In this document: positions 13,230 to 26,695 of the stretch, one piece after another
How the letters are laid out: each line of letters opens with the position of its first letter
Numbering within the stretch: the first letter of the stretch is position 1
NCBI RefSeq assembly: GCF_910596095.1
Contig: NC_056538.1
Span: 32,434,094 to 32,498,093 of the forward strand
DNA length: 64,000 nucleotides
Reading direction: 5' to 3'
Source: Thunnus maccoyii
Lineage: Eukaryota; Chordata; Actinopteri; Scombriformes; Scombridae
The notes under the pieces: generated by a model
Seen by the model: only the letters and a program-made list of their open reading frames with translations
What the model was told of the DNA's origin: nothing
Databases searched by the model: none
Translations under genes and position numbers: made by a program

Positions 13230-13944
13230 TTAAAGCTGCAAGCAGCGTTGAACGGGCCCTTCGCGCCCTTGCGCACAGCGGGCCGCGGCTAAGTCAGCTA
13301 AGCTTCTGGGAACCAAGAAAACGTTTGGAGATGATCAGTGTGAGAGTCTTTTGACACACAATACTAACTACTTTCTCTCCGTGAGCGCACCCCTCTGTTT
13401 ATCACAGATAATTATGGATTATGAATTCAAAATATTGTTAACCTTAATCAATAATTCAGGCACCAACTGTAGGATCTGTGAGGAACACAGTTGATTATTT
13501 GCCATAATTATCAATTATCTAAGATAATTAACTAATTATAATAATTAATAGAATTATTAATATGAACCAACAAACACGGAGCACCACCCAGAAACCAGGA
13601 CCAATAACCGAACAAGGTAATCTCATAAATGGGACTTCACCTAGAATGTTAATATCTGCGAGATATCAACATTCAAGGGTGAACAAAGAAGGGTTGAATT
13701 CAAGCTCTGACTCCTTCAATCAGCCACTTCTCACAATATGTTACACACAATAATGACAAAAGAACTTCTCTTTAAAGATATAACATTGTTTATTAAACTT
13801 AGCAAAATTAACAGTTAACAAATACTTCATTCAATAAACAGCTATTCTAAAATCTAATTCTACCAAACAAAACACAAACAGCTTTGCACAGAGTTGGACA
13901 CTTGCAGGGGAATGCGTGTATGTATGTATGTATATATGTATATA

Positions 13945-13989
<45 letters not shown>

Positions 13990-16145
13990 GTAGCAAGAGA
14001 GGATGGAGGGAAAACGATCGTGAGAGGGAGAGAAGCGGCTCTTTTGTCCACAGAGAGCGCACGTACGGACGGCAGTCTGTAACGTACGTTGTCTGGTTTC
14101 TGATCGACAAATCAATTTACTTTCTCACTCACGGTGGCACAAAAGTAGCAGTACTCCCGACCGGGAAAAACACAAAATAGTCTAGCGTGGTGAACACAAC
14201 TAACAGGCAGCAAACTTAAAATACTCCTCAGAGTAAAGCAGAGAAAAATGGACTCGGCGGTCCGTCAACTCACACAACAAGAACAATAGCAATAAAGCTA
14301 AAAAGGCTAAATGCTAAACAACAGCAACTGATGCTGAAAAGAACACACAACTAACACTGCCTATGCCCAGACTTATGCCTCTTACTTGGTCGCTTCAGAA
14401 AGTGCGCATGTTGTGTGTGTGTGTAGTCCGTCTTAATGTCCATCTTTGTTCTTGGCTCGGAGGCAGACGGTGCCGTTCTCGCACGTCGGCGAAAACACGG
14501 CAGCTGGCTCTGAGTGGAGTGGCGGAGACAACAGCAGAGTCGACTCGGCGAAGACGCGCAGGGCAGAGCCGGTCCACGTTATCCCGAAGTAACTTCATTT
14601 CTTCTTTCTCGGGGGAATTTGAGGACGCTGGTTGCAGCAGGGGTCTCTCTCGGATCCAGGAATGTGTTCGGGTGAACACGGGCAAAGTCTCGTCTCGTCC
14701 GACGAGGGGAGTCTTCGATGAGGGCAAAACATGTTCGTGGGGTAGTCAAGCTAACTCACAGGGGAACAGGAGTTAACCCTAGCTCAGTGACATGGGAAAG
14801 ACGTGTAGTTTGGGCGTGCTCGCTTATAAAGGGGTGGTGATGTCATGGCTGCGTCCTCAGGACGCTCCGCTGTGCAGGAGCGTCTCCGCCAATGAGGGAC
14901 CGATGTTGACTGGTCCCTGCTGAGGTGTGAAAATCGCAAAGCATCCTTGGAAATGGAGTTTGGTCCACCCTCATGGCAGGTCCATTACAGTTTTAATACG
15001 GAGCTCCGGAACTCCAGCCTTCCTGAGTTTTTCCCTCATATAGGCTATAGTTTTTCTTAATCATTACTACAATATATGATTACATATGTAATAGTCTCCT
15101 CAGCCAAGTTAGAAAAAATATGTGCATGTATGAACAACAGCAATTGGAGAAGATGACAGGCAAAAAGTAATCATGTTAAATAATCATGATCTCAATATTG
15201 AACAAAAATGATTGTGATTATAATTTTTGCCATAATCAAGCACCCCTAAAAACAGCAAATTGTGATTTACATACACACACACACACACACACAGTTTAAA
15301 TATGTATGTGATAAATTGTAAATATGTATGTAATGAATTGTTTTCTTTAAGAAACTCTTACTTGAACATTTTTCAGTGTGCTCCTAAAGTTATATGTATG
15401 CTCCTAATTTCTGTCATTTAGGAGCACATGTGCTCCTTGAAAAAAAGTAAGGATTGAACACTGCTGTCAGATATGTAGAAGCATTAAGTAACTGGAGTGT
15501 GGTGCAGTCCAAGGGCTTCTGTCACAGGCAGTAGATGTTTACTTTACCCATCCCCCCCCTCCCATTCTCTCTCTCTCCCTCACAGTTGGAAGGAAAGATT
15601 TTAAAGTGATCTTCTTGTGAAATATCCTCATAAATGCCATAACTTTGGCCAAATCCTACATAAAAATATCATTTTTATGTCGCGAATCCATTGATACAGG
15701 TTTGAAAGTGGTGGGACTTATAGTTTAGACGCCAGATGCCCCAGTTTGGCACAAAGTCCATGCCCAGAATTTGCCTCCCCATTGGTTTACATTGTAAGGT
15801 GTAATGTCGCACTCCAACTTTCAGGGCTTACTAAATCTAAACCGTTCGAGTTATTACAAAGTTTTAGTTTTGGTTTGATCTCTCTACGACATTCCTACGG
15901 GCCGTGGTGGCCGTTTTAGATACATAGGTGGCGCTCTCGAGCACATTTTGGCACTTTGGGGTTTAATTTTTACATTTTATCAAATTTTTCACCATTCCTG
16001 ATGTGCGTGCCAAATTTGGTGAGTTTTTGAGCATGTTTAGGGGGTCAAATTTAGAGTTAAATTGGCGTAATAATAAAGAAGAAGAAAGAAACAAACACAC
16101 GAAAAACAATAGGGTCTTCGCCCTTTGGGCTCAGGCCCTAATAAA
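13230..16145. repeat. Composite repeat: AAGCTGCAAGCAGCG family split by an insertion of about 2 kb
   Basis: Starts TTAAAGCTGCAAGCAGCGTTGAACGGGCCC at 13230 and ends GGGTCTTCGCCCTTTGGGCTCAGGCCCTAATAA near 16143, the two ends of a repeat I recognise as common in teleosts. The familiar body resumes at about 15590. Between roughly 13380 and 15480 lies foreign sequence: an AT-rich start, a (TG)n tract (13948-13987), then a GC-rich stretch (14030-14990) resembling regulatory or LTR-like DNA. Open frames in it show no homology I recognise. Confidence 0.5.
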
Positions 16146-17505
16146 TTCATTCAGATTCCTATTCCTTGGCTCTGTCTCTATGTTCTCCACCCTGGGGTTC
16201 TCTGTACTAGCCCACAACAAACATGATGCCTTTTAGGACTAAATAGTCTTGGGACCTAGTGTAGTGTGACAATGATGTGTAGTTAAAGACGTACAAAAGC
16301 TAGATATCTATACCTTTTTTAATATTTACAAAATATTGAAAAGGTAATCTGGAGCCATGAAGAGACTTTTAAAGTAATCAAAATCTTTCAAATGAGTCCT
16401 AAATCAAACACGTAACCAGTGAAGTCATCTTCATAACCATAGAGGCTCCATTTATTTCTCAGGCTTTCTTTACAGTGTGTAAATATCCTCTTAAAATGAA
16501 CTTTGGCATCATAGTTTTGTTACATAACCTTGTTAAGTTACGTGCCTATACACATAATATACCAAATTACCACTGTTTAATATTTCCAGCTGAAACTGAG
16601 AAAACTACAACACATCATTATTTCTGCTTTGCTGCTCTGACTGTGGTAAAAGAGCAACATCTCACTCTCTCCCAGGAGTAATCCTTCACCTGCTGAAAGT
16701 CAGAGTAAATTCTCTTCTGCTTCATTAATTTGTTTTAGTCCTCAGTTAACTCTCAATGTGATTCTGAGACGCTTAATAAATATGGGCCCAGGGTCAGAGT
16801 CTAACTCATAACACCCATTTTTTTTAAATCTTTACTGCATCAAACAGCTCATGTATAACATATTTGTAAAGTGCTGACTTCAACAAAATCCAGAGATAAC
16901 TGTTCAGTTTGTAGTCTGTTAAGAGACTTAAGTGAAGATGACAAAAATCCAGATCCAGACTCCGGTCCAGATGAATCATCAGGAGCTCATCAGCTCATCT
17001 TCTCTCAACACACACTCCTGGATGTTCACTCACACTCTTACAGAGATCATCAACTCCATCTGATAAGTGAAGAAGAAACAACAGAGGTCATAAATCAGTG
17101 TTTAGTGAGACACTTCATCAGCTGTCAGTCAGTGATGCCGCACATCCAGTATAAAGAGCAGCAGGGATTTCAGTCCTGTTCAGACCAGAAGTGGAACAGC
17201 TGTGCAGCATAGCCAGCTTCCTTTCAGCTCTCATGTTAATGTGTTGGTTTGAACACACTGAGCTCAAAACAACACATTAACATCCTGCAACTGTTGTTGT
17301 CTTCACATCAACTCAAACACATGATCACTACAAGCTTCTGGCTGATCTGATCAGCTGACTGTTCTCTCTCTCTCTCACTGTCTTCCTGTCCAATCCTGAA
17401 GCCTGTCACCATTCTCCTCTCACAGCTTCACTGAGGACGGCAGCCACTGAGAAAGTTAGAGTTTCACCAAGAAATACTAGATCTTTGCTTTGATACTAGC
17501 TGTAT
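16146..17505. other. Region 3' of the NLR gene; one unassigned open frame
   Basis: A 113-codon plus-strand frame at 16871-17212 (MLTSTKSRDNCSVC...WNSCAA) is acidic and Ser/His-rich. It has no domain I recognise and may be antisense to the NLR 3' UTR. Nothing else is supported. Confidence 0.3.
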
Positions 17506-18486
17506 TTAATACAATATTGCTGAAACCAGCACAGACTGACTCCAACTCTCTACTGACCTCAGAGTCTCCAGTCTATAGTGTTGACTCTTCTTAAGACCAG
17601 ACAGCTGAATCACGTCTAATTCCCGCAGGTTGTTTGCTCTCAGATCCAGCTTTCTCAGATGGGAGGGGTTGGACTGCAGAGCTGAGGCCAGAGAAGCACA
17701 GCTGATCTTTGACAACCTGCAGCCCCACAATCTGAATAAAGAATAAATTAACTTTAGAAGACAGTTCTTGCTTGAAGTCATTCAATATTTCATAATCTGT
17801 TCATAGTTGAAGAATGTTTAGAATGCAGAAGTTTAGAAAATGGAAGGTCCAAAGACCTCAACCTAAAAGGATGCATGTTAAAAACTGTCAAATTTTTTTT
17901 TTTTTAAAACAGAGTGTAAGAGGTTTAGAGTGAATTATCCACTGTAAGACTTTTCTTGTTATATGAAGGTTTTAAATTAGGTTCAGTTGTTAAACATGAA
18001 GATCAACAATAGTAAAAGACAGTCAGTGAACTGACATCAGAGTCTCCAGTTTACAGTGTGGACTCTCCAGAAAATCACACAGCAGCTTCACTCCAGAATC
18101 TTGCAGCTTGTTGTCACTCAGATTCAGCTCTCTCAGATGGGAGGGGTTGGACTTCAGAGCTGAGGCCAGAGCAGCACAGCTGAACAAACTGCAGCGACTT
18201 AATCTGAGTAAAGAATGAATGATGCAATTTATAATCCTATCAAAAGTGTTCAGGTTTCAAATGTGTAGTTCAGCATTAATATGTCCTCATCATTGAGGTT
18301 TTCTCTAAAATGACTACAATGACTTTGTCAATGTCTTGTTGACAGTGAATCATCATGTCAGCCTTCTACAGACATCATCCAAATGTCACCACAACATTCA
18401 GACATATATTCATGTCAACAATGAGTCATAAAAAAAAATTTAAACATCTGCATTGATCTCTCTGTTCCCCCCTTCTGTGTGTGTGT

Positions 18487-18543
<57 letters not shown>

Positions 18544-21500
18544 AGGATCAATATCAATGATCTGACATTATTGATTAACACACAATAAAGAACATAATAA
18601 AAAAATATTTCTCCTTCAGGAAGTAAACTTGATCAATTTAAAACAGATATTAGTTGAGAGGATCTTCTGTGTACAGATGTGACTCTTTACCAAAAATTAT
18701 AAACATTTATTTACTTTAACAACTAACAGTGGACATTTTCTAAAGTTTCTTCAAGAATCAGCCATCTTTTATAACTACAGACTAAATTTTGTACAGTAAA
18801 AAAAATGAAAATATGGAGGAAAAAATTAACTTCATGGATATAAGTTATGTATGTACATAAATTAGGTTCAGTTGTTAAACATTAAGATCAACAATAGTAA
18901 CAGACAGTTACTGTTACTATTGTTGTCAGCGAACTGACCCCAGAGTCTTCAGTCTACAGTGTGGACTCTTCAGAAAATCACCCAGCAGCTCCGTTCCTGA
19001 ATCCTGCAGCTTGTTTCCACTCAGATACAGCTCTCTCAGATGGAAGGGGTTGGACTTCAGAGCTGAGGCCAGAGAAGCACAGCTGATCTCCGACAAACTG
19101 CAGTCACTCAATCTGAATAAAGATTAGATGATGCAGATAAAAATCCATTTATAATCCAATCAGATGTGTTCAGGTTTTCAATGTGTAGTTCAACATTACT
19201 ATGTCCTCATCAATTACCTTTTCCCTAAAATGAGTACAATGACTTTGTCATTGTGTTATTGTGGATCATCATAATGTCAGCCTTCTACAGACATCATCCA
19301 AATGTCACCACAACATTCAAACACATATTCTTGTCAACACTGAGTCATAAAATATTGCTAAACTCAGTCAAGTTTGTAATTAGAGGATCAATATGAAATC
19401 AGACATGTTGAACTAAAAACTTGTTCATTATTTATTACATGACCTCCTTCTTCCTGTATTTGGTAATTTAGTAGGTATGCATAATTAAAACATGTTATTG
19501 GTGACAGTAATCATTCCTTCTGTCTATACTGACTGTGTAGTGGTCTCTCTCTAATACATCAACACTACAGGAAATTAGTTTATAAATTCAGCTGAAGCTA
19601 ATATGAGGCTTTAACAGTCTGGTAGACACCCAATTGATTTGTTTGACTCATTGTTACAGACTATTTAGAATAAAATTCTCTCTTTAATTTACGATCCCTC
19701 CACTGCAGTTCAGCAAGAAAACGCTGAAGAAACACAAAGACACTTACTTGATATGTGTAACTCAGACTGCTGAAGCCTCATATTAGTTTAAACTTTGGAA
19801 GCCAATTTTACATAGAACAAGACTGTGGATATTGAATTCTTGAAAGAATTTAAATTCTACAGATTGGTGCTCAGGCAAATCCCAAAAATTTATGAACCAA
19901 ACATTTGAAACTTCAGTGAACGATTTTAATTGAATATATAGAAAAATAACTACTAAAGTTACAGCCACTGAACTGACCTCAGGGTCTCCAGTCTACAGTT
20001 TGGACTCTCCAGTGCAGCAGACAGTTTCACTCCTGAATCCTGCAGTTTGTTTTTACTGAGGTTCAGCACTCTCAGGTGGGAGGGGTTGGACTTCAGAGCT
20101 GAGGCCACAACTTCACAGTGAGTCTCTGAGAGTCCACAGTCAGAAAGTCTGTCATGACACATATATTACAATATATGTGATCATGAAAGAGGACACTTTA
20201 TGTTTACTTCATGCATTTGATGACGAAACAGTTTGACATTTCCTATTTTGATCAACATTTGCTCTTCGTATCATTCTTTTTTAAAATTTGTTTTATTTTT
20301 TCCTGAGCATCACTCCTTTAATGGAATGCAACAGTTGAGAGATAACAGGAAACAAGAGGAGAGAGAGACAGGGAATGACATGCAACAAAGGTCCACCACA
20401 GGAATCAAACAGTGAACATTGTGGTTATATGGCATACGTTAACCAGTAGGTTACCAGCGCACTCCTAGTTCAGTTCATCGTATCTCACAGTGCTTGAATG
20501 AAACAATAATTCTCGTTACTCTCTCTCACACCTAAAGACTTTTAATCTTTATTTTGCTTTAATCTTGCAGATGAAGGGAGAGAAAGGCTTCCATAATGTG
20601 CACAGTCTGTCTGTGTGATCTGATCCCATGTCTGTCTGCACAAAGTTAGCATGAGGCATCTTGATTAGAAAACCGTTTTTACTGTCCACTATTTTTAATT
20701 TGACACCAGGATATTTGTATTCAGTTCAACTCAGTCAACAGTTAAAGTTGAAAAGATCATCTCTCTTTGCTACCTGCTGCTGTCAGGTTCACATCCATAA
20801 GCGGGAAAATGTAGTGATTGTTGACAAACACAAATTAAACAAATGGCTTGATAGTATTAGACCAGTACATAATTACATATTAACGTTACTAAATACTTAG
20901 ATGTGCATGACGGATGACTGCATGATGTTTAGTTGTCAACATTCCTTTTCTGAGAATCTGAAAAACTGATTCAGCACACAAACACAATTAACAAACCAAT
21001 AAGGTTAAATTTTTTTCAACATGATGTCATCAGAAATATGTTATCATGGTATCAGCATTAAAATATAACATTGACATTTAATGTGTATAAGATCTCTCTA
21101 AACAGTCTGAATTCTACCATTCTGCTCTCATATATTCATCAGACCTCAGATTTCCTGCTACTACTCTTCTCTACACCAACAAGAGAGAAAACACCTAAGA
21201 GTTTCTTTCTGTGACCAACAGGATATAAGAGACTTAAAAACAAGATTATGTAACAAGACTTCCCTCTTTAAAATAAAAAGTTGAATTCATGAGAAATAAA
21301 AGGCACCATTGCTCAGTTCAACACACTCAGGGGGTTTGTCTCGTATGACCAGTAGTTTATGGAGACTGATGTTGGTTAATGTTAGCAAATTTTAGATATT
21401 GTTGTATAACTGACATTACTGTATCAGTTTGCTGATATGCTGATCCCCCATGCTCACTATGAAATGGCTCAGAAACCATCAAGAAAAAAATGATGATGAA

Positions 21501-24500
21501 AGCAATTCTCTCTGACTTCAGAAATCGCCTTTGGAAAGTGATACAGAACTTATTTTAAACTCTTAATCATAGTGGTAAAAAACAGTGTCTGTTATATACT
21601 ATTTGCAGAACCTTCATATGTAGTAATCTTGTAGTAAACTTTACTACATTCAGTGATAACTGTAAAATACTGATATATGTTGTGATGAAATGCTGCTGTA
21701 ATAAAACCTCAACCACAACTTCTAAAGTCCTTGATTTGTTTTACCAGGTTTGAATGACGCCTCCGTCACTCAAAGGGAGATAAATAGAAGAAAAAACTGT
21801 AAAATCCAATAATTACTAGAAACAAATAGAATAACTGTGTTCATTAACTTGACAGCTATAAACACAACCAACTGAAAAATCAACATTATTCGCACTCACA
21901 ACATTTGAAACAGCTCAAGAACATCTGTGACTAAATATAACTGACATTTTATTTTGTCTATAAACAAATAGAGCACTATTTTAACAGTAATGAGTATTTT
22001 ATATTATTTATATTTGAAGATCTAAACTACTATTCTGCACTGATTTATAATGCTAATCACATCTAGACTTACTGAGCCTCTCTGCAGTTCCTCACAGCTG
22101 GGATCAGTCTTTGTCGTCCCTCCTTTGATGTGTTGTACTTCTTCAGGCTTAACTCATCCAGAACATCCTCTGACATCTGCAGCATGTAAGCCAGAGCTGA
22201 GCAGTGGATCACGGAGAGTTTCTTCTCTGATCTGTTTTCTGACTTCAGGAACTTTTGGATCTCCTGATGTACTGAGCGGTCATTCATCTCCATCAGACAG
22301 TGGAAGATGTTGATGCTTCTGTCAGGAGAGACATTAGTGTTCATCTCCTTCAGGTTGTTGATGGCTCTCTGCATGATTTCTGGACTGTTCTCTGTCTGAC
22401 CTAGCAGGCCTCCTAAGAGACTCTGGTTGGATTCCAGAGAGAGGCCATGAAGGAAGCGAACAAACAGGTCCAGGTGGCCATTTTCACTTTTGAGAGATTT
22501 TTCCATGGCTTTCCTCAGGAAGACGTCCTTGTTTCTGAAATAAGCAGAAATGTTCTTTGGGAAACCCTTTGGTTTTGATTCCCTGTGTCTGTAGTCTTTT
22601 CCCAGGAAGCCCTTCAGTACCTCTGTGTTATTGCTGGTGTAACAGTGGTACATGTAGACTGCAGCCAAAAACTCCTGAATGCTCAGATGAACAAAGCAGT
22701 AGACTTTTTTCTGGAAGAACACAATCTCTCTTTTGAAGATCTCTGTACAAACTCCTGATGACACTGAAGCCTCTGTGACATCAAGACCACACTGCTCCAG
22801 GTCTTCTTGGTAGAACATGATGTTTCCTTTCTCCAGCTGTTCAAATGCCAGCCTCCCCAGCTTCAGAAGAACTTCCCTGTCAGCCTCCGTCAGTGCCTGT
22901 GGCCTTGTCTGATGTCCCTCATCATATTTTTGCTTCTTCCTCTTTGTCTGAACCAGCAGGAAGTGTGAGTACATGTCAGTCAGGGTCTTGGGAAGCTCTC
23001 CTCTCTTGTCTGTAGTCAACATGTGCTCCAGAACTGTAGCAATGACCCAGCAGAAGACTGGGATGTGACACATCATGTGGAGGCTCCTGGATGTCTTGAT
23101 GTGTGAGATGATTCTGCTGGACAGCTCTTCATCATCAAATTTCTTCCTGAAGTACTGCTCCTTTTGGGTGTCAGTGAAGCCTCGTACTTCTGTTACCCTG
23201 TCAACACATGTAGGAGGGATCTGATTTGCTGCTGCTGGTCGAGAAGTTATCCAGACGAGAGCCGAGGGAAGCATATTCCCCTTGATGAGGTTTATCAACA
23301 ACACGTTGACTGATGACTTCTGTGTGACATCAGACACTACGTCATTGCTCTTGAAATCCAGTGAAAGCCTGCTTTCATCCAGGCCGTCAAAGATGAACAA
23401 AACTTGACAATCATTGAGCTTCTCCACTGTGACCTTCTGTAATGTTGGATGGAAAACATGAATCATCTCGAGGAGACTGTACTGCTCATCTTTGATCAAG
23501 TTCAGCTCCCTGAATGAAAGCAGAATCACCAGACTGACATCTTGGTTTTTCAAGCCGTCTGCCCAGTTCAGAGTGAACTTGCGCACTGAGAAGGTTTTTC
23601 CAACGCCAGCGACGCCATTCGTCAGAACAACTCTGATGTGTTTGTGTTGGTCAGGTAAGACTTTAAAGATGTTGTGACACTTGATTGGAGTTTCATGGAG
23701 GGTCTCCATCTTGGAAGCTGTTTCAAGCTGTCTCACCTCATGTTGGGTATTAACCCCTTCACTTTGTCCCTCTGTGATGTAGAGCTCAGTGTAGATCCTT
23801 TTGAGGAGGGTTTCACTTCCTGCTTCATCAGTCCCTTCATTCACAGATTCACATCTCCTCCTCAGACTGATCTTATGTTCATGTAAAACCTCCTGCAGAC
23901 CACTTTCTGCCGAAAGAGAAGAAAAAAAAGTATAATTAAAAAGAAATATGTCTCACTCCTTTCTTCAGAGATGATGACATCAGCAGATATATCTTCAGTC
24001 TTACTTTGTACAGTGCTGGTCTGACTGTTTGTCTGTAGTCCAGGTGTTGTTCTGGATCTTTCTGCACACTGTCTGCAGAACCGGTCCCCACAGCTGGTAG
24101 AGACTGGATCTTTCAGGATGTCCTGACACAAAGAACAGCAGGACAGCTGCTCCTCCACAGAAACACCCCTCCTCTTTCTCTCTCTGTGGACATGAACACA
24201 TTCTTTATGACACATGACATTAGTGGTGGCCAACCGACAGCTCACAAGTTGCATGCAGCTTTTTCCCTACATAAACAGTCAAGACTCTAAGTATTTGACA
24301 GTTACACATTTTTTGTTCCTTCAGTACATTCAATTTGAATTAAAATAATATATACTACAATTGCAAGGGTTCAAAAGTAATTAGACAGACACAACAACGC
24401 ACCAGCCAAGGCAGAAGAGTGCAAGCTAGTAAACATGGATGTAAACAATGTAGGATTTAGAATACTAGGTTCAAAAATTAGCTTTGCAAATGTTTCATTA

Positions 24501-25997
24501 GGAGGGAAATGGATTCAACACAATTGTTAGATCACAAGGATACACCAAATGTGTTTTGGTAAGTAAGTCAATGTAAACCTGACTTTTGTTTGTTAACAAG
24601 AAAACTCCACAGGGCTCCTTTAAGCTACTATGAGCCATTAAAAGTTAAAAATAAGCAAGAGGCAACTGAGCAAAACAGAAAAGTCCACTTGTGAAAAATA
24701 ACAGACGGCTGCTCTTTTGTCTTGTGTTGTGGTGCTGAACAGAGAGCTCTAGTTAATATTTTTGTAATGCATCTTTTCATTTGTGTTCCTCTCTCACACT
24801 GTTTCTGATATAATCTCTAGAACAGTTTTACAGATTTTGCTTCTCTCATTTTGCAAAACAGAATGTGTCTTAACATGTTCCTGTGTCTTTGAACGGGAAC
24901 ACTTTAAGACACATTCTGTATTGCATGAGACCAAACACTCAATTTTCTTCAATTTTACCTGCGCAGAACCCTGGCGCAGTCCTTTAGTAAATAAGGACAG
25001 ACAATTTAATTTGTTACTAAATTCTTAGTAACCCCGGGTTACCTAATACTACTTTAGATTTTTTTGACTGGAAAATCAAATACCAGTACCAGCCCTGTCT
25101 CTGTCTCTGGTTAACATATACATGAATATCTGTTCTAGATTACAGCTGAAGGGAAGTTAGTTCATTATTTCTCTCCACTGTGTTTCCTCCATATCTACAC
25201 TCCAACCTTAATCAAACCGTCTCACTGAATCATCCTCAGGTCAGTTTACAGTAGAAACAGTCTCTCACTTTGTGTCTGAGGGTCCAGGTTCATTACTGAG
25301 ATCTGGAAGAAAATCTTTGGACTGGTCACTCTTCAAAGACACACAGCTGGATACTGGAGACTCTGCTCTCTGTCTGTGGAAAAGACAATTGTTTTACATA
25401 TATCATTAGTTCTTGTAAAGAGCGGACGTAACATGAAACATGGCACAAGGACACGACAACAAATACTTATGTTCATATCTTCTGTGTGTTCTATCTACAG
25501 CTGAAAACAGATGTGAGAGCAAAGGGACTTGAACTTCTACATGTGTAAACTCTGAATGAATATGACACACATCCTGAACATTTATCTACTGTAAAATCAC
25601 AATTTATTTGTAGAGTCTGATGCCTGCATGTAGTTTTACTGCATCATTTACAGACATTTTCATGAGCTGCACAGCTTTACTAAACACATCAGGTGCCACT
25701 TTATATTTAGATGGATAAACCTGCTGCATAAGATCTTCAGACACTCACTAATAACTGATGGAGATGGTTGTAGCAGAGTGTGGGTTATCAGTCAGTGGTG
25801 TTTGTTTTTAAATGACATTTCAACACTGAATCATCATCAGGTAAGTTCACAGTAGAAACAGTCACTTACTTTGTGTCTGAGGGTTCAGGTTCATTACTGA
25901 ATTCTGGAGGACGACCTTTGGACTGGTTACTTTTCAAAGACTGACAGCTGGATATTGGAGACTCTGCTCCATTCTCCTCTTCCTCCAAATCATCCAT
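17506..25997 (-). CDS. NLRC3-like NLR: N-terminal repeats, degenerate RING, FISNA-NACHT, four LRR exons
   Basis: Eight exons with consistent phases: 25870-25997 ([14 protein letters not shown]...), 25269-25373, 24005-24183, 22073-23906, 19978-20148, 18939-19112, 18036-18203 and 17558-17731. Reading past the last donor-like site reaches a stop at 17506, about 994 aa. Known family: teleost-expanded cytosolic NLRs, mostly of untested function, thought to sense or regulate innate signals. Seen: FISNA ([19 protein letters not shown]), Walker A GVAGVGKT, Walker [11 protein letters not shown], fish NACHT signatures ([29 protein letters not shown]), and LRRs of the [18 protein letters not shown] type. 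No PRY-SPRY (B30.2) exon is visible downstream, though many relatives have one. The ATG exon is also present upstream as a near-identical copy, so the true start is ambiguous. Confidence 0.85.
17558..20148 (-). CDS. Four LRR exons of the NLR
   Basis: Exons 19978-20148 (171 nt), 18939-19112 (174 nt), 18036-18203 (168 nt) and 17558-17731 (174 nt) each encode one 56-58 residue unit of two leucine-rich repeats. All begin in the same phase after a ...CAG acceptor and end CTGxx|GTCAGT. The last unit is the most divergent ([21 protein letters not shown]), as expected of a terminal cap. Confidence 0.9.
18477..18536. repeat. (GT)n microsatellite in an NLR intron
   Basis: About 60 bp of almost pure GT repeat. 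Confidence 0.95.
22073..23906 (-). CDS. FISNA-NACHT exon of the NLR
   Basis: Single 1834-base exon encoding 610 complete codons, the only long exon in the window. The acceptor after a pyrimidine tract at 23907 opens with the FISNA block; GVAGVGKT follows about 100 residues in, then [10 protein letters not shown], then the winged-helix/NAD2-like region ending [10 protein letters not shown] just before the donor GTAAGT. The frame is intact, so the ATPase module looks functional. Confidence 0.92.
24005..24183 (-). CDS. RING-type exon of the NLR with internal deletion
   Basis: Translates to [20 protein letters not shown], then [17 protein letters not shown] followed at once by [17 protein letters not shown]. 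In relatives known to me the C-x2-C...C-G-H-x-F-C-x2-C half is followed by about 20 residues holding the closing C-P-x-C pair. Here that half is absent in frame and the zinc-binding His is Asp (CGDRF). Splice sites and phase are intact. Confidence 0.75.
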
Positions 25998-26550
25998 CTT
26001 CTGGAGTCTGAGAGGTAAACCAGTAACACTGGAGACACACACACATACACAGTAACAAACCCAGTCTTACCTCTAAACTTAGTAGCTTCTTATAGTTTAC
26101 ATTACTTTAATTAAAACCATGTGTGTTTTCCAGCCGCCACGATGATAAACTTTGACTATGGTTTAGATCCAACAAACAGACTTAGATAAACACCTGTCTA
26201 GTACTTGTCTAGTGTCTAGTGACTTCTCTCTATTTTGACAACACCAGTGAGTTACATAACATCGCTGTGAGGACGCAGAAACCAGGAAGAGACAAAAGGA
26301 AACAACATTTGAAAATATCAACATTGCCATTTCATGCTTTTCTGAAACAGTTTGATCAATTTAACTATTACTCCAAAAAGCAATCAGCAATTATCAATAA
26401 TAACAGTAATCATTATTGGCAGCCCTAATATTAACACTCACCCTGCTTCAGACTGTTTTCCTCCTTCTGCTCTGTTGATGTTAAAATTGAGTCTGACTGA
26501 ATACCTGCACCTCCGGTTTTTGATCCTCCCCTTTCTTTTTTACTGGAAGT

Positions 26551-26588
<38 letters not shown>

Positions 26589-26695
26589 CATGCTTTCTTA
26601 AAAATGTCTGGAGACAAAGGTTTTATTTGCAAATGCTATTAGCACATAGCTATTTTCACTACCCATTAATTAGTTGTAACACATAAATTTTTTTT
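25133..26695 (-). repeat. Proximal copy of the duplicated NLR 5' region
   Basis: Carries a repeat-type exon (25269-25373), the ATG exon (25870-26007) and an apparent 5' UTR exon whose donor is at 26441 (...GAAGCAG|GGTGAGTG). It is nearly identical to 26838-29740 at an offset of about 1.7 kb. The block ends in a (GT)n tract (26553-26585) followed by about 110 bases matching an rhbdd1 intron. Confidence 0.85.
26442..26540 (-). other. Likely 5' untranslated exon of the NLR (proximal copy)
   Basis: Minus-strand sequence ending in a GTGAGT donor at 26441, conserved in the distal copy (donor at 29363). It has no start codon leading into the coding frame, so I infer an untranslated leader exon with the promoter just upstream. 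The upper end is not defined. Confidence 0.45.

Noticed and set aside
14363..14776. 137-codon plus-strand frame and its antisense partner in GC-rich DNA
   Set aside because: Both strands are open because of base composition; no domain, and it lies inside repeat-derived sequence.
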